Notes: a model not told the origin generated them from the letters alone. Shown: positions 24,425 through 31,220, counted from the first letter of the stretch. The stretch: 31,627 nt of DNA from JAVBLQ01 sp031553435 (GCA_031553435.1 JAVBLQ010000050.1:1-31627), one strand, 5' to 3'. Translations and numbers: made by a program.

Positions 24425-25012
24425 TTATTGGCACATTTGCTCGTAACTCTCAATTTGTTGTTTTTTACTCAGCAGATAATCTATATCATCGAATCCATTC
24501 AGAAGGCATTCTTTTTTATAGACATTGATCTCGAACGATTCGGATTTTCCGGTTGCGTCGTTGGTGACTGTTTGATTTTGCAGATCAACTTTGACGGTTG
24601 ATTGTGGATTTTGATTGATGCTTCCAAATAATTCTGTTAAAAAAGATTCGGAAACAATAACGGGTAATACTCCATTATTCAGTGCATTGTTTCTGAAAAT
24701 ATCTGCAAAAAAACTGGAGACAACGACTTTGAATCCGTATCCGGCAATGGCCCAGGCTGCGTGTTCACGACTGGAACCGCTACCAAAATTTTTACCTGCC
24801 ACTAAAACACAACCCTGATAAGTGGGATTATTGAGAATGAAATCGCTTTTGGGTTTTCCTTCTTTGTCATAACGCCAGTCGGCGAAAAGGTTATCTCCGA
24901 ATCCTTCGCGGGTGGTTGCTTTTAAGAAACGGGCGGGGATGATCTGATCGGTATCCACATTCTCAATCGGAAGCGGTACCATGGTTGATGTTATTGTTTG
25001 AAATTTTTCCAT
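24425..25012 (-). CDS. leuD: 3-isopropylmalate dehydratase small subunit
   Basis: A 195-residue subunit that completes the aconitase-family isomerase with LeuC, converting 2- to 3-isopropylmalate. Landmarks: TDQIIPARFL near the start, CVLVAGKNFGSGSSREHAAWAI (the small-subunit signature GSGSSREHA), and FRNNALNNGVLPV. Length is normal for LeuD. The same LeuCD pair can process citramalate in organisms that use that isoleucine route. It lies between a four-helix-bundle gene (upstream) and the LeuA paralogue. Its last residues MCQ and stop are encoded by a copy of the intergenic repeat word, so the reading frame end may have been remodelled by repeat insertion. Confidence 0.95.
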   Translation of the reverse strand: MEKFQTITSTMVPLPIENVDTDQIIPARFLKATTREGFGDNLFADWRYDKEGKPKSDFILNNPTYQGCVLVAGKNFGSGSSREHAAWAIAGYGFKVVVSSFFADIFRNNALNNGVLPVIVSESFLTELFGSINQNPQSTVKVDLQNQTVTNDATGKSESFEINVYKKECLLNGFDDIDYLLSKKQQIESYEQMCQ

Positions 25013-25020
25013 GATTTTTT

Positions 25021-25417
25021 AATATGCCAATAAGGCAATGTGCCAATTTGCCAATCAATTTAGGCGAGCTTTGGCGGAATTAATAATGCTATTAATTATT
25101 TTTTGAATTTCTTTTATTTTTTCTAATAGAGTTTGATCAAAAGGATAGTTTTGAGAGTATTTGCATAATAATAGCCAATATTCTGTTTCTTCTGCTTCCT
25201 TAGCCGCGATTTTAAATTTATGAATAAAATCTGCTTTACTCTCGCAGTTTTGAGCTTCTCTAACATTAGCACCAACAGAAGTTCCACTTTTAAGAAGTTG
25301 ATTGGCTACAACAAATTTTTTATTTTGTTCCAAAACCTCGGCATAAGCAATAATCTGCAATGCAAATTCAAAACTTAAATCAACGATGATATTTCCAGTT
25401 TGCTTTATTGGCATATT
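25021..25417. repeat. Inverted repeats enclosing the four-helix-bundle gene
   Basis: AATATGCCAATAAGGCAA (25021-25038) and the complement of 25400-25417 (AATATGCCAATAAAGCAA) agree at 17 of 18 positions and bracket the four-helix-bundle ORF. The right copy contains that ORF's start codon. In the mRNA the two could pair, looping out the ORF. No flanking target-site duplication is evident. Further copies of related words (TGCCAATTTGCC, CTGCCAATTTA) lie next to both ends, so the repeats belong to the leu-operon palindrome family. Confidence 0.65.
25055..25414 (-). CDS. Four-helix-bundle protein of the 23S rRNA-intervening-sequence (S23) type
   Basis: A 119-residue, all-helical protein. QLLKSGTSVGANVREAQNCE (about 40-59) and DFIHKFKIAAKEAEETEYWLLL are the hallmarks of TIGR02436, the family encoded in intervening sequences of some 23S rRNAs and related to the Avd protein of diversity-generating retroelements. 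Known members form pentameric basic bundles; their function is uncertain. This copy lies inside the leucine operon, between leuC (27 bp) and leuD (42 bp), and has no evident link to leucine synthesis. Inverted repeats enclose it. The start MPIKQTGN is in the repeat. It is probably a passenger insertion. Confidence 0.88.
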   Translation of the reverse strand: MPIKQTGNIIVDLSFEFALQIIAYAEVLEQNKKFVVANQLLKSGTSVGANVREAQNCESKADFIHKFKIAAKEAEETEYWLLLCKYSQNYPFDQTLLEKIKEIQKIINSIINSAKARLN

Positions 25418-25440
25418 GGCAGATTATTAAATTGGCAGAT

Positions 25441-26838
25441 TCAGTTTATTTTTCTTGGATCAGTTATTAAACCGGTGATTGCAGCGGCAGCAGCAACAAG
25501 TGGGCTGGCCAACAGCGTGCGGGCTCCGGGTCCTTGTCGTCCTTCAAAATTACGGTTGGAGGTAGAGACAGCGTATTTGCCGGCGGGAACTTTGTCATCA
25601 TTCATTGCCAGGCAAGCGGAACATCCGGGTTGACGCAGTGTAAATCCGGCTTCTTCCAGGATCTTATCCAATCCTTCCGCTTTGATTTGTTTTTCCACAT
25701 TCCAACTCCCGGGAACAAGCCAGGCTGTCACATTGTCTGCTTTTTTCTTTCCTTTGACAAAACCGGCAAACATGCGGAAATCTTCTATTCTTCCGTTTGT
25801 ACAACTTCCGAGAAAAACGTAATCGATAGTTTTACCCAGCATTTTTTCTCCGGGTTTGAATCCCATATAATCCATTGATTTCTGGAATGAAATTCTTCCG
25901 GCTTCGTCAATCTGATCTAAAGTCGGGATGGTTCCTGTGATGGACATTCCCATTCCGGGATTGGTTCCGTAGGTGATCATCGGTTCGATATCGGATGTGT
26001 TGAAAGTTATTTCTTTGTCAAAATTCGCACCTTCATCGGTTTTCAATGTTTTCCAATAAACTACAGCTTTATCCCAAGCTTCTCCTTTCGGAGCAAATTC
26101 ACGGCCTTCTACATAATTAATGGTAGTTTCGTCAGGAGCAATCAAACCTCCACGGGCGCCCATTTCGATACTTAAATTACAGAGAGTCATCCGTTGTTCC
26201 ATTGAAAGGTTTCGGATAGCTTCACCGGCATATTCCACAAAATAGCCTGTGGCGCCTCCGGTTGTCAGTTGAGCGATGGTATAGAGCGCCAGATCTTTGG
26301 CTGTAACGCCCGGATTCAACTTTCCTTCATAATTAATACGCATTGTCTTAGGTCGCGATTGAAGGATACATTGAGTTGCGAGCACCATTTCCACTTCACT
26401 GGTTCCGATTCCGAAAGCAATGGCTCCGAATGCTCCGTGGGTAGATGTGTGACTATCGCCGCATACAATCGTCATTCCCGGTTGTGTATAACCGTTTTCC
26501 GGGCCAACCACATGAACGATACCATTTTTAGGATTCAACATTCCATAATAAGTCAATCCGAATTCTTCGGCATTTTTAGCCAAAGTGTCTACTTGCTTTC
26601 TGGAAATTACATCCTGAATAGGTTGATCTTGTTGAATAGTCGGGATATTGTGATCAGCCGTCAATGTTGTTTTTTCCGGACGATAGACTTTCAATCCCCT
26701 TTTCCTGAGTCCGTCGAAAGCTTGCGGACTGGTCACTTCGTGGCAAAAATGCCGATCGATATACAGCTGTGTGGGTCCATCTTTCACGACAGACACTGCA
26801 TGTGCATCCCAAATTTTATCAAATAATGTCTTTGTCAT
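25441..26838 (-). CDS. leuC: 3-isopropylmalate dehydratase large subunit
   Basis: A 465-residue aconitase-family subunit carrying the [4Fe-4S] cluster that removes and re-adds water in the leucine pathway. Cluster cysteines are Cys346 (GSCTNGR), Cys406 and Cys409 (PGCSACLAM). Other landmarks are VCGDSHTSTHGAFGAIAFGIGTSEVE (about 125-150, in short) and GARGGLIAPDETT. Length and cysteine spacing match E. coli LeuC. It is the second structural gene of the operon. The normal leuC-leuD pairing is interrupted here by the four-helix-bundle gene, so subunit co-translation would be separated by about 430 bases. Confidence 0.97.
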   Translation of the reverse strand: MTKTLFDKIWDAHAVSVVKDGPTQLYIDRHFCHEVTSPQAFDGLRKRGLKVYRPEKTTLTADHNIPTIQQDQPIQDVISRKQVDTLAKNAEEFGLTYYGMLNPKNGIVHVVGPENGYTQPGMTIVCGDSHTSTHGAFGAIAFGIGTSEVEMVLATQCILQSRPKTMRINYEGKLNPGVTAKDLALYTIAQLTTGGATGYFVEYAGEAIRNLSMEQRMTLCNLSIEMGARGGLIAPDETTINYVEGREFAPKGEAWDKAVVYWKTLKTDEGANFDKEITFNTSDIEPMITYGTNPGMGMSITGTIPTLDQIDEAGRISFQKSMDYMGFKPGEKMLGKTIDYVFLGSCTNGRIEDFRMFAGFVKGKKKADNVTAWLVPGSWNVEKQIKAEGLDKILEEAGFTLRQPGCSACLAMNDDKVPAGKYAVSTSNRNFEGRQGPGARTLLASPLVAAAAAITGLITDPRKIN

Positions 26839-26858
26839 AATTTTTTAATGTATTAATT

Positions 26859-26930
26859 TGCCAATTTGCCCATGTGCCAATTGATTTGGTTTATTCATTG
26901 GCAAATTGGCATATTGTCTTATTGGCACAT
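26859..26930. repeat. Word palindromes between leuA and leuC
   Basis: TGCCAATTTGCC (26859-26870) pairs perfectly with 26900-26911, and ATGTGCCAAT (26872-26881) pairs perfectly with 26921-26930. The order is a, b, a', b', so the two stems are either alternatives or a pseudoknot. The last copy abuts the leuA stop codon. The words are the same as those around the four-helix-bundle gene and leuD. Confidence 0.65.
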
Positions 26931-28427
26931 TTATTTTATAAATTTATTAATAGCATCAATATATGCCTCTACCGAAGCTGCGATGATATCTGTATTGGCA
27001 GAGAATCCGTAATAGTTCTGCCCTTCGTGTTCCACCTGCATATGAACTTTTCCGATATCGTCACTGCCTTTGTTGATGGCTTGTATCAGGAATTCCTGAA
27101 TCGTCATCTGTCTACGGATAATTTGTTTGACGGCTTTGATGGCAGCATCTACAGGGCCGTTTCCGACAGAGGCGGCTTCGAATTTTTCACCTGCAATATT
27201 CAAACAGACAGAAGCCACGGGTTTTAATCCGATACCCGAAGTTACCTGCAAATATTCCAGTTTGATGCGTTGCATTTCGGCGCGGTCTTTTCCGGCGAGC
27301 ATCAACACATCGTCATCATTTATATCTTTTTTCCTATCGGCTAATTTTAAGAATTCTTCATATACAGATTCCAGTTTTTCCTGTGAAAGTTCGACTCCCA
27401 GTACGCTCAGACGATGTTTCAATGCGGCTCTTCCACTGCGCGCTGTTAAAACAATCGCATTATCGTCGATGCCCACATCTTTGGGATCTATGATTTCGTA
27501 ACTTTCCCGGTTTTTTAATACACCGTCCTGATGAATCCCGGAAGAATGCGCAAAAGCATTCCTGCCGACAATTGCTTTGTTGGGTTGTACCGGCATATTC
27601 ATCAGACTGGAAACCATACGGCTCAAAGGATAAATTTTTTGTGTATTGATATTGGTGTCGATTCCGATGTCTTTGTGGCTTTTCAGAATCATTACAATTT
27701 CTTCCAGTGAGGTATTTCCGGCACGTTCGCCGATACCGTTGATGGTAACTTCCACCTGGCGGGCTCCATTCAATACTCCGGCAATAGTGTTTGCCGTAGC
27801 CATTCCCAAATCATTATGACAATGAGTGGAAAGGATGGCATTATGAATGCCATTGACATTTTCCATCAAGAATCTGATCTTTTCTCCATATTCGGAAGGA
27901 AGGCAATAGCCGGTTGTGTCAGGGATATTGACCACCGTAGCACCTGCTTTGATTACAGCCTCTACCACTCGAGCCAGATATACATTGTCAGTCCTTCCTG
28001 CATCTTCACAATAAAATTCGACGTCATCCACGTATTTTTTGGCATATTTTACGGCTGCAACAGCACGTTCTACAATTTCATCCTGTGTGGAATTGAATTT
28101 GTGTTTGATGTGGTAAGGAGATGTTCCTATTCCGGTATGAATACGGCTTCTTTTGGCATACTTCAAGGCTTCGGCTGCCACTTCGATATCTTTTTCCACG
28201 GCACGGGTCAGAGCACAGATTGCAGGCCATGTGACGGCTTTGGATATTTCTACAACAGATTTAAAATCACCCGGACTGGATACCGGAAAGCCTGCTTCGA
28301 TCACATCTACACCTAAGGATTCCAGTGCTTTAGCCACTTCAATTTTTTCAATTGTGTTCAATTGGCAACCTGGAACCTGTTCTCCGTCTCTCAGCGTAGT
28401 GTCGAAAATAAATAATTTATCGGACAT
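26931..28427 (-). CDS. leuA: 2-isopropylmalate synthase
   Basis: A 498-residue first enzyme of leucine synthesis, condensing 2-oxoisovalerate with acetyl-CoA. Motifs: FDTTLRDGEQVPGCQ near the N-terminus, STHCHNDLGMATANT (metal-binding histidines), NGIGERAGNTSLEE, and GIHQDGVLK. A C-terminal regulatory domain (about 385-498, LKPVASVCLNIAGEKFEAAS to IDAINKFIK) is the site of leucine feedback in the family. It is the first structural gene of the operon, 46 bp after the attenuator stem. The start MSDKLFIFDTTLRDGEQ gives the expected N-terminus. Confidence 0.97.
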   Translation of the reverse strand: MSDKLFIFDTTLRDGEQVPGCQLNTIEKIEVAKALESLGVDVIEAGFPVSSPGDFKSVVEISKAVTWPAICALTRAVEKDIEVAAEALKYAKRSRIHTGIGTSPYHIKHKFNSTQDEIVERAVAAVKYAKKYVDDVEFYCEDAGRTDNVYLARVVEAVIKAGATVVNIPDTTGYCLPSEYGEKIRFLMENVNGIHNAILSTHCHNDLGMATANTIAGVLNGARQVEVTINGIGERAGNTSLEEIVMILKSHKDIGIDTNINTQKIYPLSRMVSSLMNMPVQPNKAIVGRNAFAHSSGIHQDGVLKNRESYEIIDPKDVGIDDNAIVLTARSGRAALKHRLSVLGVELSQEKLESVYEEFLKLADRKKDINDDDVLMLAGKDRAEMQRIKLEYLQVTSGIGLKPVASVCLNIAGEKFEAASVGNGPVDAAIKAVKQIIRRQMTIQEFLIQAINKGSDDIGKVHMQVEHEGQNYYGFSANTDIIAASVEAYIDAINKFIK

Positions 28428-28473
28428 TTTTTTAGGAATATGTTTTATGTTGTAAGTGATACGTTTATATAAA

Positions 28474-28507
28474 AAAAGTCCCTCTCATTGAAGTGAGAAG
28501 GACTTTT
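28474..28507 (-). terminator. Attenuator terminator of the leu operon
   Basis: On the minus strand a 14-pair stem (AAAAGTCCTTCTCA with TGAGAGGGACTTTT, one G-U pair) with a six-base loop runs into a continuous T run of seven and then ATATAA. It lies 39 bases after the stop of the leader peptide and 46 bases before leuA, where a transcription attenuator would be expected. Confidence 0.85.
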
Positions 28508-28553
28508 CGTTATTCAGTTTTTGATATGACTAATTACACAGCAATCTCACTTC
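28490..28553 (-). promoter_or_regulatory. Antiterminator pairing of the leu attenuator
   Basis: Minus-strand GAAGTGAGA (28553-28545), which includes the leader peptide's TGA stop, is perfectly complementary to TCTCACTTC (28498-28490), the inner half of the terminator's first arm and part of its loop. The two pairings exclude each other. A ribosome stalled at the Leu/Ile codons would leave 28545-28553 free to block the terminator. A ribosome reaching the stop would cover it and let the terminator form. Confidence 0.7.
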
Positions 28554-28615
28554 CATTGTTTACGCAATAGAATAATAATGCTTAGAATTAGACCGTATGC
28601 AAAAATTTTATTCAT
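28547..28615 (-). CDS. Leu/Ile-rich leader peptide of the leu operon
   Basis: A 22-codon ORF starting ATG AAT AAA ATT. It encodes MNKIFAYG, then the run LILSIIILL (residues 9-17), then RKQWK and TGA. Four Leu and five Ile codons make nine of 22. Three of the four Leu codons are CTA, probably a rare codon here. It starts about 32 bases after the promoter -7 element, and its stop codon is part of the antiterminator. Composition, position and coupling to a terminator are those of amino-acid biosynthetic leader peptides (trpL, leuL, ilvL types). The mix of both amino acids suggests control by both. Confidence 0.82.
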   Translation of the reverse strand: MNKIFAYGLILSIIILLRKQWK

Positions 28616-28646
28616 TAATCAAAAATATTTCATCATTTGACGGGGA

Positions 28647-28675
28647 CAAAGGTAAAGATAATTTTCATATTTCAA
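28647..28675 (-). promoter_or_regulatory. Promoter of the leu operon
   Basis: Minus strand: TTG at 28675-28673, 18 bp, then TACCTTTG at 28654-28647, a consensus -7 with slightly short spacing. A second, weaker -7-like string (TATCTTTA) overlaps just upstream. Transcription should start about 25 bases before the leader peptide ATG. Confidence 0.6.
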
Positions 28676-28680
28676 AATGA

Positions 28681-28743
28681 ATTGAAATTATTTTTGATAA
28701 AAAAATAACAATGTGTTGTTTTTCAATAAAGAAAAATTTCAAT
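28681..28743. repeat. Nested inverted repeat between the leu promoter and the small secreted-protein gene
   Basis: ATTGAAATT (28681-28689) and AATTTCAAT (28735-28743) are perfect inverted repeats. Inside them AAAAATAACA and TGTTGTTTTT pair at nine of ten positions. It lies just upstream of the leu promoter and 73 bp before the plus-strand gene at 28816, so it may be an operator or an insulating hairpin. I see no clear promoter for the plus-strand gene. Confidence 0.35.
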
Positions 28744-28815
28744 ACGAGTATGGCACGGAAATTGATATTAGCATTCATAAATAAATTATGCAATTTTTTA
28801 AGTTAAATAAGGAAA

Positions 28816-29262
28816 ATGAAAAACCTAACATTTATTCTGATTCTTTTTATTACCATCAGCAGTAATTTTTATGCTCAAAAAGGTTCATCTTCACCAGGCT
28901 ATTGGCTATATAAAGGGACAATCGGCGAAAAAGAATCCATCACTCTTTACCTGAAAATAATGGACAATGATTGTCGCGGCGAACTCGATCCCATAGGCAT
29001 GTATAAATATGACGATAGAGATCAATGGGTTGCGCTTTCTATGACGATGACAGAAAAACAGGATTTTTGTATGATTGAATGTCCTTATACCGGACTAATG
29101 ATACTGAAGAGGGAAGGTGCTTCATTCACCGGAGTCTGGATCAGCCCCGACAGACAAAAACTAGTTCCTGTCAAACTCAAACAAACCAGTTTATCTTCAT
29201 CCGAGAAAAAACAAATGGAAGAAACTTTGGATCAGTTGTTTTATGAATTGAATGATTGTTAA
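28816..29262 (+). CDS. Small exported protein, unknown function
   Basis: A 148-residue protein with a signal peptide (MKNLTFILILFITISSNFYA, cleavage likely before QKGSS). The mature part is about 128 residues with short beta-strand patterns (YWLYKGTIGEKESITLYLKI, GLMILKREGASFTGVWISPD) that suggest a small beta-barrel or sandwich. It has four cysteines in the mature part (in NDCRG, FCMIEC and at the C-terminus, NDC). I do not recognise the family. Signal type I processing would leave it in the periplasm or outside the cell. It is not obviously in an operon: the next gene begins about 195 bp later, after a repeat element. Confidence 0.7.
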   Translation: MKNLTFILILFITISSNFYAQKGSSSPGYWLYKGTIGEKESITLYLKIMDNDCRGELDPIGMYKYDDRDQWVALSMTMTEKQDFCMIECPYTGLMILKREGASFTGVWISPDRQKLVPVKLKQTSLSSSEKKQMEETLDQLFYELNDC

Positions 29263-29330
29263 TTTCATTTTTTTAGATAAAATCCAAAAACAATATTAAT
29301 TGTCATCTGTTTTAAGGGAATAAACCAGTA

Positions 29331-29442
29331 CACCCCTCTTCAACCCTCACCGCAATGGTAGAGAGTTGGTTGTCGTTTGGTTTTCAAGAGAATACTCACT
29401 GCTTTAGCTCCTTCTTCTTGCGGAGAGGGCGGGGGAGGGGTG
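29331..29442. repeat. G+C-rich inverted-repeat element E2 upstream of the CHRD lipoprotein gene
   Basis: Arms of 23 bp at 29331-29353 (starting CACCCCTC) and 29420-29442 (ending GAGGGGTG) match as inverted repeats at 17 of 23 positions, about 112 bp end to end. The composition (C-rich then G-rich) contrasts with the A/T-rich neighbourhood. It ends 15 bp before the lipoprotein ATG. I have an unverified impression of similar CCCTCCCC-type palindromes as dispersed repeats in other Bacteroidota. I see nothing else in 29263-29457. Confidence 0.5.
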
Positions 29443-29457
29443 GCAACACTTAAAATT

Positions 29458-30330
29458 ATGAAGGCAACAAAAAATGTTTACAAATTTTTATTCCCGGTTA
29501 TTGCATTATTTATATTCGCCGGAATTTTTACTTCCTGTCTTGATGATGATGACGACGATGATGTTTATCCGGTAGTTGAGTGGAGAATTGACCTGAACTC
29601 TAAATTACAAAATCCAAGTTTGGCTAATCGTCCGGAAACAGGACTTTTGCAAATGATTTTGTATAACAATGGAATTTTATCATATCAAGTTTCCGTTAAG
29701 GATTTGACAACAGGTGATGTCCTCACTGCTGCTCATTTTCATACAGGCGATCCGTTGACTAATGGGCCTGTGATCCAGAATTTTAATCCTGTTTTTAGTG
29801 GGAATACAGCATCCGGATCGCTAGAGCTCAGATCGTCTTTTATTGATAGTTTGATGAATACGTCCAATGAAATTTATTTCAATGTTCATTCACAACAGGC
29901 TCCCGACGGATTGGTAAGAGGACAAGTAAATTCTGATATTCTGGTAGCTGCTACTGTACCTTTGAATGGGGCAAGCGAAATTCCTCCGACTCCGTCAACA
30001 GCAACAGGAACAGCCGTAATCAGAGTTGCTGTTGCTCCCTCATTCCAGAAAGTGTATTCTAATGTAACCGTAACAGGTAATGGCAGTGATGCTTTGACTA
30101 TGGCCCATATACATAAAGGGGACACAAAAACAAATGGAGGTGTTCTCGTTACGCTTTGTGAGAGTGCGAGCGACTTTGGTGTAAACAAAGTGATCTCAAT
30201 CACTTCTGACATTGCTAAATCATTGAAAAAAGACAGTACATATGTAAATGTGCATTCTGTTGCATATCCCAACGGATTGATCCGTGGAAAGGTTTATGAT
30301 CAGAGTCTTTTTGGTACTTCCACATATTAA
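29458..30330 (+). CDS. Lipoprotein with two CHRD domains
   Basis: The ATG at 29458 gives a clean lipoprotein signal; an in-frame ATG 81 bases earlier lies in repeat DNA and is rejected. The product has 290 residues. Signal MKATKNVYKFLFPVIALFIF, then lipobox FTSC with lipidated Cys27, followed by L and a run of seven Asp. An acidic run after the Cys resembles the surface-export signal of Bacteroidota lipoproteins. Two CHRD domains follow (about 45-155 and 160-290), each with an HxHxGD-like motif (HFHTGDPLTNG; HIHKGDTKTNG) and a YxNVHS...GLxRGxV motif. CHRD domains derive from chordin; their function in bacteria is unknown. The lplA-like gene begins 5 bp after the stop. Confidence 0.88.
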   Translation: MKATKNVYKFLFPVIALFIFAGIFTSCLDDDDDDDVYPVVEWRIDLNSKLQNPSLANRPETGLLQMILYNNGILSYQVSVKDLTTGDVLTAAHFHTGDPLTNGPVIQNFNPVFSGNTASGSLELRSSFIDSLMNTSNEIYFNVHSQQAPDGLVRGQVNSDILVAATVPLNGASEIPPTPSTATGTAVIRVAVAPSFQKVYSNVTVTGNGSDALTMAHIHKGDTKTNGGVLVTLCESASDFGVNKVISITSDIAKSLKKDSTYVNVHSVAYPNGLIRGKVYDQSLFGTSTY

Positions 30331-30334
30331 AAAC

Positions 30335-31033
30335 ATGCTTTGTATAAACAACCCTTATACTGATGTTTATTTTAACCTCGCGATCGAAGAATATCTCTTG
30401 AAAAATAGTTCAAGAGATATCTTCCTGTTATGGCAAAACGAACCATCAGTCATTGTCGGCAAACATCAAAATATTGAAACTGAAATAAATCTCGATTTTG
30501 TGCGGGAAAAACAGATCAAAATTGCACGCCGGATCAGTGGCGGAGGTGCGGTTTATCATGATCCCGGTAATCTTAATTTTTCTTTCATAGAAAATATCAA
30601 TTCCGGGTTTGACAAATATACTAAACAAATGATCGAGGTGTTGGGAAAAATTGGTATCCGGGCTCAATCAGACGAAAGACATAATATTTTTATCGATGGA
30701 TTGAAAATATCCGGGAGCGCCCAATGTATTCACAAAAACAGACAATTATTTCATGCGACATTGCTCTATTCTTCTTCTCTTGAGAACCTGACAACCGCTT
30801 TACAAAGTAAAGTCTTAACAGAAAATCCTTCGACAGAAAATCCCCGCATCTATGTTCTATCCGTAAAAAGTCCGGTGACAAATATTTCCGAGCATCTTCA
30901 TTATCCATTAGGAATAAATGAATTGAAAGATATTATAATGGATTATTTTTTGAAAAGAAATCCGGAGAATAAAATAGGTAGGATTGATGAATTATTGGAT
31001 GATCAATTTCATTTAAACATATTGAAAAATTAG
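30335..31033 (+). CDS. Lipoate-protein ligase A-type protein, short form
   Basis: It attaches lipoate (via lipoyl-AMP) to lysines of 2-oxoacid dehydrogenase and glycine-cleavage H proteins. The ATG at 30335 is chosen because MLCINNPYTDVYFNLAIEEYLL is the usual N-terminus; an ATG 51 bases upstream would overlap the lipoprotein gene. Motifs: RRISGGGAVYHDPGNLNFS (65-83), with the adenylate-binding GGG, and the catalytic-type Lys124 in DGLKISGSAQ. At 232 residues it lacks the accessory C-terminal domain of E. coli LplA (337 residues), so it may need a separate partner or act as a lipoyl transferase (LipL/LipM-like). Enzyme type is not certain. Confidence 0.85.
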   Translation: MLCINNPYTDVYFNLAIEEYLLKNSSRDIFLLWQNEPSVIVGKHQNIETEINLDFVREKQIKIARRISGGGAVYHDPGNLNFSFIENINSGFDKYTKQMIEVLGKIGIRAQSDERHNIFIDGLKISGSAQCIHKNRQLFHATLLYSSSLENLTTALQSKVLTENPSTENPRIYVLSVKSPVTNISEHLHYPLGINELKDIIMDYFLKRNPENKIGRIDELLDDQFHLNILKN

Positions 31034-31099
31034 TTTGTGCTTTTAGGCCGAGGGTAAACCTTTCCCCACTTCTTAACGTTCTAACCTTTATTAATTACA

Positions 31100-31206
31100 G
31101 TGAAAGGTGAGGGTCGCTTCGCTCCTTCGTGAACTCGCTGCGCTCGTGGTGAAGAGGGGAAATAATTCCCCTTTCACAAGGGAGCGAAGCGACCTTCACC
31201 TTTCAC
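31100..31206. repeat. Large inverted repeat E3 next to the integrase gene
   Basis: Arms of 26 bp at 31100-31125 (starting GTGAAAGGTGAGGG) and 31181-31206 (ending CACCTTTCAC) match at 25 of 26, the one difference being a G-U-compatible position. A second, inner palindrome (GTGAAGAGGGGAA with TTCCCCTTTCAC, about 31149-31176) is nested inside. The outer arm ends 14 bp before the integrase ATG. This whole spacer (31034-31220) holds no gene. It could be a recombination or attachment region, a MITE, or a terminator for the lipoate ligase gene. Confidence 0.65.
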
Positions 31207-31220
31207 AAAAAACAAAGGTT

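Noticed and set aside
25055..25414. Four-helix-bundle gene as part of a 23S rRNA intervening sequence or a diversity-generating retroelement
   Set aside because: No rRNA sequence, reverse transcriptase or template/variable repeat flanks it; both neighbours are leucine-pathway genes.
26269..26826. Plus-strand ORF (185 codons) opposite leuC
   Set aside because: It is the antisense shadow of the conserved leuC coding region, with no recognisable features.
24355..26935. Repeated spacer words as a CRISPR array
   Set aside because: The repeats are short, palindromic, in both orientations and separated by genes. There are no regular spacers and no cas genes.
27816..28316. Plus-strand ORF (166 codons) opposite leuA
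   Set aside because: It lies wholly within leuA, whose motifs are intact; a shadow frame.
29377..29457. Upstream in-frame start of the CHRD protein
   Set aside because: The 27 extra codons lie partly in the G+C-rich repeat element and would bury the lipoprotein signal peptide inside the protein.
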